This document shows positions 15,040 to 23,641 of a stretch of DNA of 64,000 nt, one piece after another. Each line of letters begins with the position of its first letter. Position 1 is the first letter of the stretch. Source of the stretch: Prado023 sp963697345 (lineage in GTDB: Bacteria > Actinomycetota > Actinomycetes > S36-B12 > CAIYMF01); the NCBI GenBank assembly GCA_963697345.1, contig CAVONS010000007.1:310001-374000 (forward strand), in the 5' to 3' direction. Position numbers and translations under genes: made by a program. The notes below the pieces were generated by a model. The model was not told where the DNA came from. It saw nothing but the letters and a program-made list of their open reading frames with translations, and ran no database searches.

Positions 15040-16950
15040 ATGGACCACGGATCCGGGCGGCTGCTCGTCTTCGGGTCCTACGACGCCGCCCTGCACCCGC
15101 GGGTCGCGGTGCTGCGTGATGGTCTGGCCGCCCGGGGGTGGGACGTCGAGGAGATCAACGAGCCCCTGGGGGCCGCCACCGCCGACAAGGTGGCAGCGGC
15201 GGGATCCCCGCGGGCCGCCCTGCGGCTTGCCGGACGACAGCTGACCGCGTGGCGCCGGCTCATGCGGCGATCCCGGGCAACAGCCTCGCCTGACGTGGTC
15301 CTGGTCGGGTACATGGGGCATGCCGACGTCCATCTGGCCAGACTCCGCTACCGCAGATCCTTGGTCGTCCTGGACCATCTGGTCGGCCTGGCCGACACGA
15401 TCCGCGACCGTGACCTGGGGGGCGGCGCCAAGCAGGGGATCCTCGAGCTGGTGGATCGGGCCGCGCTGCGAGCTGCGGATGTGGTGGTCGTCGACACCGC
15501 GCTGCAGGCTCAGATGCTGCCGCCGAGTGCCCGGGGGAAGGCGGTCGTGACGCCGGTCGGGGCGACGCGGGCGTGGTTCGTCGCCGGTGAGCGCGCCGCG
15601 ACGGCCACCGCGCAGGCTGCGGCCGATGGGGGGCCGCACGAGGCGGACGGCCCTCTGCGCGTGGTGTTCGTGGGCCTGTTCACCCCGTTGCAGGGGACCC
15701 CGACGATCGGTGCGGCCATCGACCTGCTGGCAGATGAGCCGATCGAGTTCACGATGGTCGGCCATGGTCAGGATCTCGAGGAGGCGCGCCGGCTCGCCCG
15801 GGGCAGCACGAACGTCCGGTGGCTGGACTGGGTCGACCCGGCGGACCTGCCCGACCTTGTGGCCGGTCACGACGTGAGCCTGGGAATCCTCGGGACCGGC
15901 CCCAAGGCACAACGGGTGGTGCCCACGAAGGTCTACCAGGGGATGGCTGCGGGGTGCGCGATCGTCACCGGGGCCACCCCGGCAGCAGGTACTCTCGGGG
16001 ACGCAGTCCTGACCGTGCGACCGGGAGATCCTGAGGCGCTGGCCGCCGAACTGCGCCGCCTCGTGTCCGACAAGGAGTTGCTCACCGTGGCCCGTGATCG
16101 TGCCCGTGCTGCCGCCGCGCAGTTCTCCCCCGAGCCTGCGACGCAGGCATTGGATGACCGCTTGGACGACCGCCTGGGCCACGGTTCCCGTCACGGTCGC
16201 GCGGCGCTGCCCCCGCTGACCTTCAACGCACACCTGCGCTGGGACGTGATCACCCGCGAGCTCGCATCCCGTGATGTCCACGACGTGTTGGAGATCGGAC
16301 CGGGGGAGGGAGCGGTGGCGTGTCGCCTGGCCCCCGGCCGCGCCTACACCGGGGTGGAGCTCTCGGACCGCACGCGTCAGATCACAGTGCGGCGGCTGGA
16401 GGGCCTGGGAGCCCCGGGTCGGCTGGTTGCCTCGTTGGAGGACCTTGCTGAGGAGCAGCGGTTCGACCTGGTCTGCGCCTTCGAGGTCATCGAGCACATC
16501 GAGGACGACTCGGCGGCGCTGGCCCAGTGGGCGGGCCGGGTGCGCCCCGGAGGCACGTTGCTGGTGTCCACTCCCTCGGGCCCGGAGCGGATGGGTGCCG
16601 CCGATGAGATCGCGGGGCACTTCCGCCGCTACTCAGCCGAAGGCCTGGCAGCGATGGCTGCGGAGTGCGGGCTGGTGGACGTCCACGTGACCCACGTCGG
16701 GTATCCCGTGGGGTACGCCCTGGAGAAGGTGCGCAACACGGTCGCGGGCCGGCGGCTGGCGCGCGCCGAGCGCGACGTCGACAGCGATGATGCCGTGGCC
16801 GCCGCCACGGAGCAGAGCAGCTCATTCCTGCAGCCGCCCTCCTGGTCGGGTCGCGCGACGCAGCTCGTGTCCGCCCCCGGGATCTGGTGGCAGCGTCGAC
16901 GTCCTGACCGCGGGACGGGCCTGGTCCTCAGCGCACGCGCACCCCGGTGA
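15040..16950 (+). CDS. Glycosyltransferase family 4 - SAM methyltransferase fusion
   Basis: 636 residues from ATG behind GGAG. The N-terminal half (about 1-380) is a GT-B glycosyltransferase: LRVVFVGLFTPLQGTPTI, FTMVGHGQD, NVRWLDWV, and a sugar-nucleotide site near VVPTKVYQGMAAGCAIVTG. The C-terminal half (about 395-560) is a class I methyltransferase with motif I VLEIGPGEGAVACRL, FDLVCAFEVIEHI and RPGGTLLVSTPSG. It probably adds and methylates a sugar in surface glycan or glycolipid synthesis. It overlaps the next gene (GTGA), so the cluster is translationally coupled. Confidence 0.88.
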   Translation: MDHGSGRLLVFGSYDAALHPRVAVLRDGLAARGWDVEEINEPLGAATADKVAAAGSPRAALRLAGRQLTAWRRLMRRSRATASPDVVLVGYMGHADVHLARLRYRRSLVVLDHLVGLADTIRDRDLGGGAKQGILELVDRAALRAADVVVVDTALQAQMLPPSARGKAVVTPVGATRAWFVAGERAATATAQAAADGGPHEADGPLRVVFVGLFTPLQGTPTIGAAIDLLADEPIEFTMVGHGQDLEEARRLARGSTNVRWLDWVDPADLPDLVAGHDVSLGILGTGPKAQRVVPTKVYQGMAAGCAIVTGATPAAGTLGDAVLTVRPGDPEALAAELRRLVSDKELLTVARDRARAAAAQFSPEPATQALDDRLDDRLGHGSRHGRAALPPLTFNAHLRWDVITRELASRDVHDVLEIGPGEGAVACRLAPGRAYTGVELSDRTRQITVRRLEGLGAPGRLVASLEDLAEEQRFDLVCAFEVIEHIEDDSAALAQWAGRVRPGGTLLVSTPSGPERMGAADEIAGHFRRYSAEGLAAMAAECGLVDVHVTHVGYPVGYALEKVRNTVAGRRLARAERDVDSDDAVAAATEQSSSFLQPPSWSGRATQLVSAPGIWWQRRRPDRGTGLVLSARAPR

Positions 16951-17999
16951 GCACGGGCGATCCTGACAAGGACGATCCCGACCCGGGCGGTCCCGACCGG
17001 GGCGATCCCGGCCCGGGCGATCCTGACCCGGGCGGTCCCAGCCCGCCTCCGGAGTTCTCGCCGGCCCGGATCGGCTGGCGAAGCCGGGTCCTGTCGACCG
17101 TGCTCGTGGCGGTGGTGGGCGTCTTCCTTGTCGTGGCCGTCCTGAACAACTGGGAGGCTGTTCGCGAGGACCTGGCCGCGCTGTCCTGGCAGGATCTGGT
17201 GGCCTCTGGGATCGCAGGCGCCCTGGCAGTGACCTGTTCGGGGCTTGGGTGGCGCGTGGTCCTGGCCGGCCTGGGCGAGCGCGTGCCCGTGCACCCCGCG
17301 CTGACGATGTTCGCTGCCGGCCAGTTGGGCAAGTACGTCCCCGGCTCCGTGTGGACCGCCGCCATCCAGGCCGAGCTGGGCCGTCGCCGCAACATCGCAC
17401 GCTCGACCATGCTGGTCAGCTACCTGATCTCACTCATGATCGCCGTGGCGACCGGCGGGCTCGTCGGCATGTTGGTCCTGCTCGGGCCTGACGCGGCGCG
17501 GGGTACCGCACTGTGGATGCTCCTGGTGGCGGGGATCGTCGGGGCAGCCCTGATCTGGCCCGGCTGGTTGAACCGGGCGCTGGCCTGGGCATTCACCAGG
17601 GCCGGCCGCACTCCGCCGCCGACCGAGTTGCCCGGGCGGTCGCTGGCAGGTGCGGTCGCCTGGCTGATCGCGTGCTGGGCGTTCTTCGGCCTCCACGTCT
17701 GGTTGGTGGCCCGCCCCCTGGGGGCGGACCCCGCGGACCTCGTGCCCACGGCGGGGGCCTTCGCGCTGGCCTTCGTGGCGGGGCTGCTCGTGGTGCCCCT
17801 GCCGGCGGGGGCAGGCGTGCGAGAGGGGGTCCTCGTGGCCACGCTGGCTGGATCCATCGGTGCGCCGGCCGCACTCACGGTCAGCCTCGTCTCCCGCCTG
17901 GTGCTGCTCGGCGTGGACCTGTTCCTGGCCGCGCTGTTCGGGGTCGGCGGCGCGGCCCGCACGGTCCGGCATCGCGCGGTGGGCTCCGCTCAGCGGTAG
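16947..17999 (+). CDS. Lysylphosphatidylglycerol synthase TM region/flippase-like membrane protein
   Basis: 350 residues from GTG overlapping the upstream stop. The N-terminus (about residues 4-32) is a Gly-Asp-Pro repeat tract. Eight or so membrane helices follow with the family block AGQLGKYVPGSVW and the late motif PLPAGAGVREGVL. Members occur as flippase-like UPF0104 proteins next to glycosyltransferases and are thought to move or modify lipid-linked substrates. Here it lies between a GT4-methyltransferase and a GT2, supporting a lipid-linked glycan role. Confidence 0.85.
   Translation: MSTGDPDKDDPDPGGPDRGDPGPGDPDPGGPSPPPEFSPARIGWRSRVLSTVLVAVVGVFLVVAVLNNWEAVREDLAALSWQDLVASGIAGALAVTCSGLGWRVVLAGLGERVPVHPALTMFAAGQLGKYVPGSVWTAAIQAELGRRRNIARSTMLVSYLISLMIAVATGGLVGMLVLLGPDAARGTALWMLLVAGIVGAALIWPGWLNRALAWAFTRAGRTPPPTELPGRSLAGAVAWLIACWAFFGLHVWLVARPLGADPADLVPTAGAFALAFVAGLLVVPLPAGAGVREGVLVATLAGSIGAPAALTVSLVSRLVLLGVDLFLAALFGVGGAARTVRHRAVGSAQR
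16965..17050 (+). repeat. Short tandem repeat encoding a Gly-Asp-Pro tract
   Basis: Variants of GATCCCGGCCCGGGC are iterated about six times, encoding DPG/GDP units at the N-terminus of the flippase-like protein. Such tracts change length easily by slippage. Confidence 0.6.
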
Positions 18000-18020
18000 G
18001 GAAGTGCTCGGCCGGGCCGT

Positions 18021-18055
18021 TATCCTCGATGCAGGCGCCCATCCCTGCTGGGCGC
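18021..18055 (+). promoter_or_regulatory. Internal promoter and leader hairpin before the GT2 gene
   Basis: TATCCT (18021-18026) is followed by a small hairpin, GCGCCC (18035-18040) pairing with GGGCGC (18050-18055), inside the 76-base gap before the GT2 start. This suggests partly independent expression of the downstream glycosyltransferases. Confidence 0.35.
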
Positions 18056-18075
18056 GTGATGCCAGCGAGGTCGTA

Positions 18076-19080
18076 GTGAAGCTCATCATCCAGATCCCGT
18101 GCCTCAACGAGGCCGAGCACCTGCCGGCCACGTTGGCCACGTTGCCCAGGGCGGTGCCCGGCTTCGATGTGGTCGAGTGGCTGGTCATCGACGATGGGTC
18201 GACCGACGCCACCCGCGAGGTGGCCCGGGCCGGCGGTGTCGAGCACGTCATCGGATTCCCCCGCAACCGTGGGCTCGCGGCGGCCTTCTCGCTCGGCATC
18301 GAGGAGGCGCTTCGCCGGGGGGCCGACGTCATCGTCAACACGGACGCCGACAACCAGTACGACTCGTCGTGCATCCCGGCCCTCGTGGCCCCGATCGTCG
18401 CAGGCGAGGCCGATATCGTCGTGGGCGACCGGCAGACCGGCAGCGTCTCGGAGTTCGGACTCATCAAGCGCACCCTGCAGTCGGCGGGTACGAGCGTCGT
18501 CCGCTCCATCTCCGGGCTCGCCGTGGGTGATGCCACCAGCGGGTTCCGCGCCTACTCGCGCGCGGCCGCGCTGTCGCTGGTGATCACGACGCCCTACACG
18601 TACACGCTGGAGTCCTTGATCCAGGCTGGCAACGCCCGGTTGGCGCTGGCCAACGTCCCGGTGACCCGCAACGAGTCGGTGCGCCCCAGTCGCCTCTTCG
18701 GTTCGATGTGGGGGTACGTGCGACGCAACTCGCTGGCGCTCTTCCGGGTCCTGTCGTACTACTCGCCTCTGCGCTTCTTCTGGGCGCTGGCCGTGGTCCT
18801 TGCCTGCGGGGCGATCGTGGCGTGGCTGCCCTGGACGCTGGACTGGCTGCGTGAGGGCAGGACCGACGGGCACACGCAGTCGATCATCCTGGGCGCCGTG
18901 CTGGCCATCTCGTCAGTCCAGCTGTTCGCGCTCGGGGTGATCGCTGACCAGATCTCCAGCCTGCGCTCGATCTCGATCCGCACGCTGCGCGAGACCAGGG
19001 AGATGCACTACGGGACCCTCTACGCCGACCAGCGGATCGCCCCGGCGAGCCTCGAGGTGCAGGACCCCGGGGCGAGGTGA
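18076..19080 (+). CDS. Family 2 glycosyltransferase with membrane helices
   Basis: 334 residues from GTG 18076, preceded by AGCGAGG. The GT-A domain has IPCLNEAEHLPATL, VIDDGSTDAT and the metal-binding DADNQYD (about residue 95). This is the dolichol-phosphate-mannose synthase-like subgroup that transfers sugars to polyprenyl phosphate. Two membrane helices lie near residues 235-310. It precedes a polytopic GT-C-like protein with a 4-base overlap. That pairing fits a polyprenyl-phosphate-sugar donor supplying a membrane transferase (inference). Confidence 0.9.
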   Translation: MKLIIQIPCLNEAEHLPATLATLPRAVPGFDVVEWLVIDDGSTDATREVARAGGVEHVIGFPRNRGLAAAFSLGIEEALRRGADVIVNTDADNQYDSSCIPALVAPIVAGEADIVVGDRQTGSVSEFGLIKRTLQSAGTSVVRSISGLAVGDATSGFRAYSRAAALSLVITTPYTYTLESLIQAGNARLALANVPVTRNESVRPSRLFGSMWGYVRRNSLALFRVLSYYSPLRFFWALAVVLACGAIVAWLPWTLDWLREGRTDGHTQSIILGAVLAISSVQLFALGVIADQISSLRSISIRTLRETREMHYGTLYADQRIAPASLEVQDPGAR

Positions 19081-21128
19081 GCGCAGGACCAACGGGCGTG
19101 GTGAGCGCCGGCTCCCACGCCCCTTCCCATGCCTGGCCCGTGCGGCTGGCGGTCGCGCTGCCGTCCCGGCTGCCCGTGCTGTTCTTCTGGGCTGCCCTCG
19201 TGGTGTGTCTGGCCACCATCCTCGGGGTGTTCCGGCCCCTGGTCGTGCTGCCGGCGCTGGGCCTGGTGACCGCCCTGACCTGGCGGATGGCCCCCGAAGC
19301 CGTCCCGGCCACTCGCGCCCACCGCGACGGGGCATTGTGGGCCCTGGGGCTGGTGGTGGCATGGACGGTGATCAACCTGTTCTGGGCCGGCGAGATCCTG
19401 CTCGTCCAGCGTGACCCTGGCTTCCTGGCCCTCGAGGGTGTCTGGCTGACCACGCACGCCGACCCAGCCATCCCGATCCGCTCGGCTGCCGAGGTCGCCG
19501 ACCAGGTGAGCGGCGCTCGGGTGATCTCTGACGCCTTCTGGTTGTTCGGTGACGAGCTGCACGCCCAGGGCGCCAAGACGTTCCCCGGCCTGCTCGCGAT
19601 GGCCGGTTGGATCGCCGGCGTACGTGGCGTGCTGGTCGGGAACCTGTTCATCGGGGCCATCGCCCTGCTGGCCTTCTTCGACGTGGCCCGCCGCCTCATC
19701 GGTCCGCGGTGGGGCCTCGTGCCGATGGGTGCGCTGGCCCTGTCCACGCCGATGATCTACTTCAGCCGCAGCGCCTTCACGGAGCCGACCAACCTCGCGC
19801 TCACGTTCGCGGGCCTCGCAGTTCTGTGGAGCGCCTACCGCGACCCACACCTGTGGCGCTTCGCACTCGGCGGGGCCATGGTCGGGGCCACGGCCCTGAG
19901 CCGGATCGACGGTGCGGCGGTGTCCGCTGGGCTCATCCTGGGGCTGGGGCTGGTGGCGGCCGTCAGCGGCCCGAGCCAGCGCCGTGCCCGCGTGGGCGGC
20001 TTGCTGGCGGCTGGAGCATCGGCCCTGGCCATGGTGGGCCTGGGGTACCTGGACCTCGCCCTGAACAGCGCCGGCTACCTGGAGGACCATCAGGGGCTGT
20101 ACGTGCAACTCCTCGGCCTCCTGGTGGTCTGCCTGCTCCTTGCTGGGGGACTCGTGGTCCTCCTGCGCTGGGAGCGTGCGCGTTCCTGGCTGGTGGCCCG
20201 GCGCGGCGCGCTGGGCACGGCGGGAGCGGCGCTGGTCGTTCTCGGGGCTGTCATCCTGGCCAGTCGCCCGTTGTGGATGCAGCGCAACCTGATCGAGCCG
20301 GGCTCCGGTCAGGAGTGGTTCATAGCCTCCGCCCAGCGCGCCGCCGGCGTGGCCGTCGATGGCACCCGCAGCTACGACGAGGCGACGGTCACGTGGCTGT
20401 TGTGGTACCTGGGGCCGGTCACCCTGGTGCTGGCGGTGGTCGGTGCCGCCTTGCTGGTGCGGCGGTCGATCGTGGGCTGGCATCCGGAGATCCTGGTGCT
20501 GCTGGCCACCCTGATCGTGCCCTCCCTGCTCTACCTGCTGCGCCCGGCCATCACCCCGGACCACATCTGGGCCATGCGTCGGTTCCTTCCGGCAGTGATC
20601 CCCGCAGTCCTGCTGTTCGCCGGGTGGACGCTGCCGAGGATTGCGCGTGCGTCGCACTCCCGGTGGGAGCGCATCGGGCTGTGGGTGGTCGTCGGGTCGA
20701 TGCTCGTGGCGCCGATGGTCACGTGGGGTTCGCTGGTGATCACGGCCGAGTACGGGGGACGGGCTGCCCAGGTCGCCCAGGTGTGTGACGTGCTGCAGGG
20801 CAAGCGGGTGGTCGTCGTACGGGAGGTAGGCCCGCCCTGGCTGCCCACCGTGCGCATCATGTGCGATGCCGACGTGGTCGAGGTCGGGCCCGGGACGAGC
20901 GCAGCGGACCTTGCGAGCATCCGCGCGGTCTGGGGTGAGGACGTATGGGTGCTCTCCGACGCCGGGGAGGTCCTGCCCTGGGCTGATGAGGCGCCCGAGC
21001 CGTGGCTGAGCCAACGGATGGCGCGCTGGCCGCACAGCCTCTTCCCGTCGCTGTCGCCTGTCCGGTTCCGGACCGACCTGTGGATCGCCACGATCGAGGA
21101 CGACGGGTCTGTCACGCCGGTCGGCTGA
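19077..21128 (+). CDS. Polytopic GT-C type glycosyltransferase-like membrane protein
   Basis: 683 residues, GTGA overlap with the GT2 gene. About twelve membrane segments are followed by a soluble C-terminal domain of about 120 residues. The external loop after helix 3 has RDPGFLALEGVWLTTH, and SRSAFTEPTNLAL is like the GT39/PMT-type folds. An acidic residue pair in the first loop, as expected for GT-C catalysis, cannot be assigned with certainty. It is the last gene of the glycan cluster and probably uses lipid-linked sugar on the outer face. Confidence 0.78.
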   Translation: MSAGPTGVVSAGSHAPSHAWPVRLAVALPSRLPVLFFWAALVVCLATILGVFRPLVVLPALGLVTALTWRMAPEAVPATRAHRDGALWALGLVVAWTVINLFWAGEILLVQRDPGFLALEGVWLTTHADPAIPIRSAAEVADQVSGARVISDAFWLFGDELHAQGAKTFPGLLAMAGWIAGVRGVLVGNLFIGAIALLAFFDVARRLIGPRWGLVPMGALALSTPMIYFSRSAFTEPTNLALTFAGLAVLWSAYRDPHLWRFALGGAMVGATALSRIDGAAVSAGLILGLGLVAAVSGPSQRRARVGGLLAAGASALAMVGLGYLDLALNSAGYLEDHQGLYVQLLGLLVVCLLLAGGLVVLLRWERARSWLVARRGALGTAGAALVVLGAVILASRPLWMQRNLIEPGSGQEWFIASAQRAAGVAVDGTRSYDEATVTWLLWYLGPVTLVLAVVGAALLVRRSIVGWHPEILVLLATLIVPSLLYLLRPAITPDHIWAMRRFLPAVIPAVLLFAGWTLPRIARASHSRWERIGLWVVVGSMLVAPMVTWGSLVITAEYGGRAAQVAQVCDVLQGKRVVVVREVGPPWLPTVRIMCDADVVEVGPGTSAADLASIRAVWGEDVWVLSDAGEVLPWADEAPEPWLSQRMARWPHSLFPSLSPVRFRTDLWIATIEDDGSVTPVG

Positions 21129-21148
21129 GGGCGCCGGTCGCGGCCCCG

Positions 21149-21154
21149 TATCGT
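21149..21154 (+). promoter_or_regulatory. -10-like box for the phzF-family gene
   Basis: TATCGT ends eight bases before ATG 21163, which fits a leaderless or near-leaderless mRNA. Confidence 0.35.
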
Positions 21155-21162
21155 CAGGGGGC

Positions 21163-22068
21163 ATGCGCTACCGATTCGTCACGTGTGACGTGTTCACCGA
21201 TGTCCGGTTCGGCGGCAACCCACTGGCCGTCCTGCCCGAGGCGACCGGGTTGTCGGGCGCGCAGATGCTGCAGGTGGCGCGGGAGTTCAACTACTCCGAG
21301 ACGGCGTTCGTGCTCCCCGCGGAGCGTGGCCACGACCGCCGCGTGCGGATCTTCACGCCGTCGCGGGAGGTGCCCTTCGCGGGGCACCCGAACATCGGCA
21401 CTGCCTTCGTGCTGGCATCCCAGGGGTTGTTGGGGACTGGTGACGTGCCGGGGGCGGTGGTCTTCGAGGAGGACGCCGGACTCGTCGGGGTGACCATCGA
21501 AGCCCGTGGGGACGCGGGCCTGTGGTGCGAGCTGACTGCTCCGCAGGCCTTCACACGAGGCATCGATGTGTCGGTGGCGCTCGTGGCTGATGGGCTGTGT
21601 CTGGATGTGACTGACATCCGGACCGACGTGCACCCTCCGCTGGTCGCCTCGACCGGCCTGCCCTTCGTGATCGTGGAACTGACCGACCTCGACGCCCTGG
21701 AGCGAGCCCGTCCCGATGTCCGCGGACTGCAGCGTCTGCTCGACGCCGGGTCGCAGGTCGCTGACGTCCATGTCTACGTCCGCGCTGATGAGCTCGGCGA
21801 GGTGGACCTCCGCGCCCGGATGTTCGCCCCCTTCGACGGTGTCCACGAGGACCCCGCGACGGGCAGTGCCAACTGCGCGCTGGCGGGGCTGCTGGCCCAG
21901 CTGGACCCTGCGCCCGAAGGCGACTTCGCGTGGCGGATCGCGCAGGGCGTCGAGATGGGCCGTCCGAGCCTCCTGCAGGCTCGCGCCGCCAAGACGGCAG
22001 GGGAGGTCACCTCCGTGCGGATCGGCGGAGGATCGGTGCTGGTCAGCGAGGGGTTCATCACCGTGTGA
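21163..22068 (+). CDS. PhzF-family isomerase/epimerase-like protein
   Basis: 301 residues, the family size. N-terminal VFTDVRFGGNPLAV and FNYSETAFV place the catalytic glutamate at residue 46. The second half-domain has EDPATGSANCALAGLL, the duplicated diaminopimelate-epimerase-like fold motif. Members include the phenazine enzyme PhzF but most are of unknown substrate, and no phenazine genes are present here. It is followed 16 bases later by the end of a convergent HNH gene. Confidence 0.9.
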   Translation: MRYRFVTCDVFTDVRFGGNPLAVLPEATGLSGAQMLQVAREFNYSETAFVLPAERGHDRRVRIFTPSREVPFAGHPNIGTAFVLASQGLLGTGDVPGAVVFEEDAGLVGVTIEARGDAGLWCELTAPQAFTRGIDVSVALVADGLCLDVTDIRTDVHPPLVASTGLPFVIVELTDLDALERARPDVRGLQRLLDAGSQVADVHVYVRADELGEVDLRARMFAPFDGVHEDPATGSANCALAGLLAQLDPAPEGDFAWRIAQGVEMGRPSLLQARAAKTAGEVTSVRIGGGSVLVSEGFITV

Positions 22069-22084
22069 CAGCTGGCCCGCTCGG

Positions 22085-23509
22085 TCAGGTTCGCCATCGA
22101 GTACGGGGTTGCCTGGTGATGATCCAGGGGGCGCCATTGTTGGCCGGCCACGGGGTCCCGGCGGGGGCGCCCGGCGCGGGGGTCGCAAGGGGGTCGTCGG
22201 GAACCGCAGGTGCGATCGTCCACATCGCGAGGTCGACCTGCCGGTGATGCGCCCAACAGACAAGCACGAGATTCTGGTCGTCAGTACGTCCGCCGGCGGC
22301 CCATTCGTGCAGGTGGTGGGTCTGGCAGGCCTCGGCGGGTATCGCGCAACCGGGGATGACACATCCACGGTCTCGGGCAGCCAGCGCTCGACGCTGGGCG
22401 GTAGTTGCAGTGCGCGCGGTCCTGCCCACGGCCAGCGGCATCCGGGTGCCGAGCAGGGTGGTGGCCAGCGCCCAGATCCGGTGTGCGGCGCTGGACTCGG
22501 GAGTGCCGGCTGGTGGGTCGATGCCCCCAGACTCGGTCGCTCGTTCGTGGCGGTCGAAGGCTGGAGTGGTCGGCTGCACCACGATCGGGGTGACCTGGGC
22601 GTCGCAACTGGTGAACCGCTGCTCAGCGCTGGTGAGGGTGTGCCCGCGGCTGGTGATCCATTGCTGGTCGCCTGCGCTCGAGGACTCCACCATGACCGAC
22701 ACCGACACGGGCAACCCGCCTCTGGTGGGGATGCTGCCGGTGGCGTGGGCGGCGTTGACCAGGGCCACCAACCCATCGGCCCGCCTGGCCGCCGCGGGCA
22801 CGTGATCGGCTTCGCTGCGCAGACGGTCAGCAAACGCCTCGATCGCGGCGATCACGGCCTCACCCTCCACACGCGGCAGGCTGCCGGACAGGATCACGGA
22901 GTCGTCTGTGATGGCGAAGGACAGGAATCGCCCCTCGTGGGCGTCCCACTCCCTGGGTTCGGGATCACTGGGTGGATGCAGCATCCGGATGACGCGCTCG
23001 ACGAACAGGCCCACCGCCCGTGGGGACAGCCGACCCCACAAAGGCGCCAGCTCCGCGATGACCGCCGACATCTGCGCCGCGGACAGCGACTGCGCATGCC
23101 GGCCCAGTGCCCACACGTGCTCACTGGTGATCACCCCAGCCGCCCACATCGCCGAAAGGTCCGGATGCCCAGTAGCGAACTCGCCGGCCCTGGCCAGCCG
23201 CCTGGCCCACCCGGTGGACCAGCCCCGCGCCATGGGCAGCGCGCCGGCGCCCACCAGCGGCAGGGATCCTGACGCGGCGGCAGCGTGCATGCGCCGCGCC
23301 AACTCGAACTCGACCACCGCCACCGCCGAACACAGGACCTCCACGTCGGCGGCAGGGCGCTCGCCGGCGGCCAGCCCCATCCCCGGCAGCCCGTCGGCAG
23401 CCATCCGCGTGGCACTCGACCACACGAGTGCTGCGTCCTCGGAGGCGTCCGGCAGGGCCCCCGCGGCCCGTGGATCGACGACCGCCGTTTCGTCCAGTGT
23501 CACACTCAT
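22085..23509 (-). CDS. HNH endonuclease, 13E12/DUF222 repeat family
   Basis: 474 residues from ATG 23509, preceded by GGGGGG. An N-terminal helical DUF222 domain covers about 1-330. The C-terminal HNH nuclease motif has C-V-I-P-G-C, QTHHLHEWAAGG, NLVLVC and WAHHRQVD, giving both zinc cysteine pairs and the catalytic histidines. The family is abundant in actinobacteria, often in many copies, and is linked to mobile elements. A LexA-type box sits directly upstream, so the gene is probably induced by DNA damage, as reported for 13E12 genes of mycobacteria. Confidence 0.9.
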   Translation of the reverse strand: MSVTLDETAVVDPRAAGALPDASEDAALVWSSATRMAADGLPGMGLAAGERPAADVEVLCSAVAVVEFELARRMHAAAASGSLPLVGAGALPMARGWSTGWARRLARAGEFATGHPDLSAMWAAGVITSEHVWALGRHAQSLSAAQMSAVIAELAPLWGRLSPRAVGLFVERVIRMLHPPSDPEPREWDAHEGRFLSFAITDDSVILSGSLPRVEGEAVIAAIEAFADRLRSEADHVPAAARRADGLVALVNAAHATGSIPTRGGLPVSVSVMVESSSAGDQQWITSRGHTLTSAEQRFTSCDAQVTPIVVQPTTPAFDRHERATESGGIDPPAGTPESSAAHRIWALATTLLGTRMPLAVGRTARTATTAQRRALAARDRGCVIPGCAIPAEACQTHHLHEWAAGGRTDDQNLVLVCWAHHRQVDLAMWTIAPAVPDDPLATPAPGAPAGTPWPANNGAPWIITRQPRTRWRT

Positions 23510-23528
23510 CGGAGCCCCCCGTTTCGTC

Positions 23529-23549
23529 CGAACATCTGTTCGAATTCTA
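23529..23549 (-). promoter_or_regulatory. LexA (SOS) box and -10 of the HNH gene
   Basis: CGAACATCTGTTCG (23529-23542) is a perfect GAAC-N4-GTTC dyad of the actinobacterial SOS consensus. On the minus strand TAGAAT (23544-23549) immediately precedes it, so LexA would cover the transcription start about 20-30 bases before ATG 23509. Confidence 0.8.
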
Positions 23550-23641
23550 GAGGAGACGTCCGACATCCGAGGGGCTCTCAGGCAGATCTGTGGACAACCG
23601 CCGAGGCGACCCCGGGGCGCGCTCGCCAGGGCCCGCCATCC

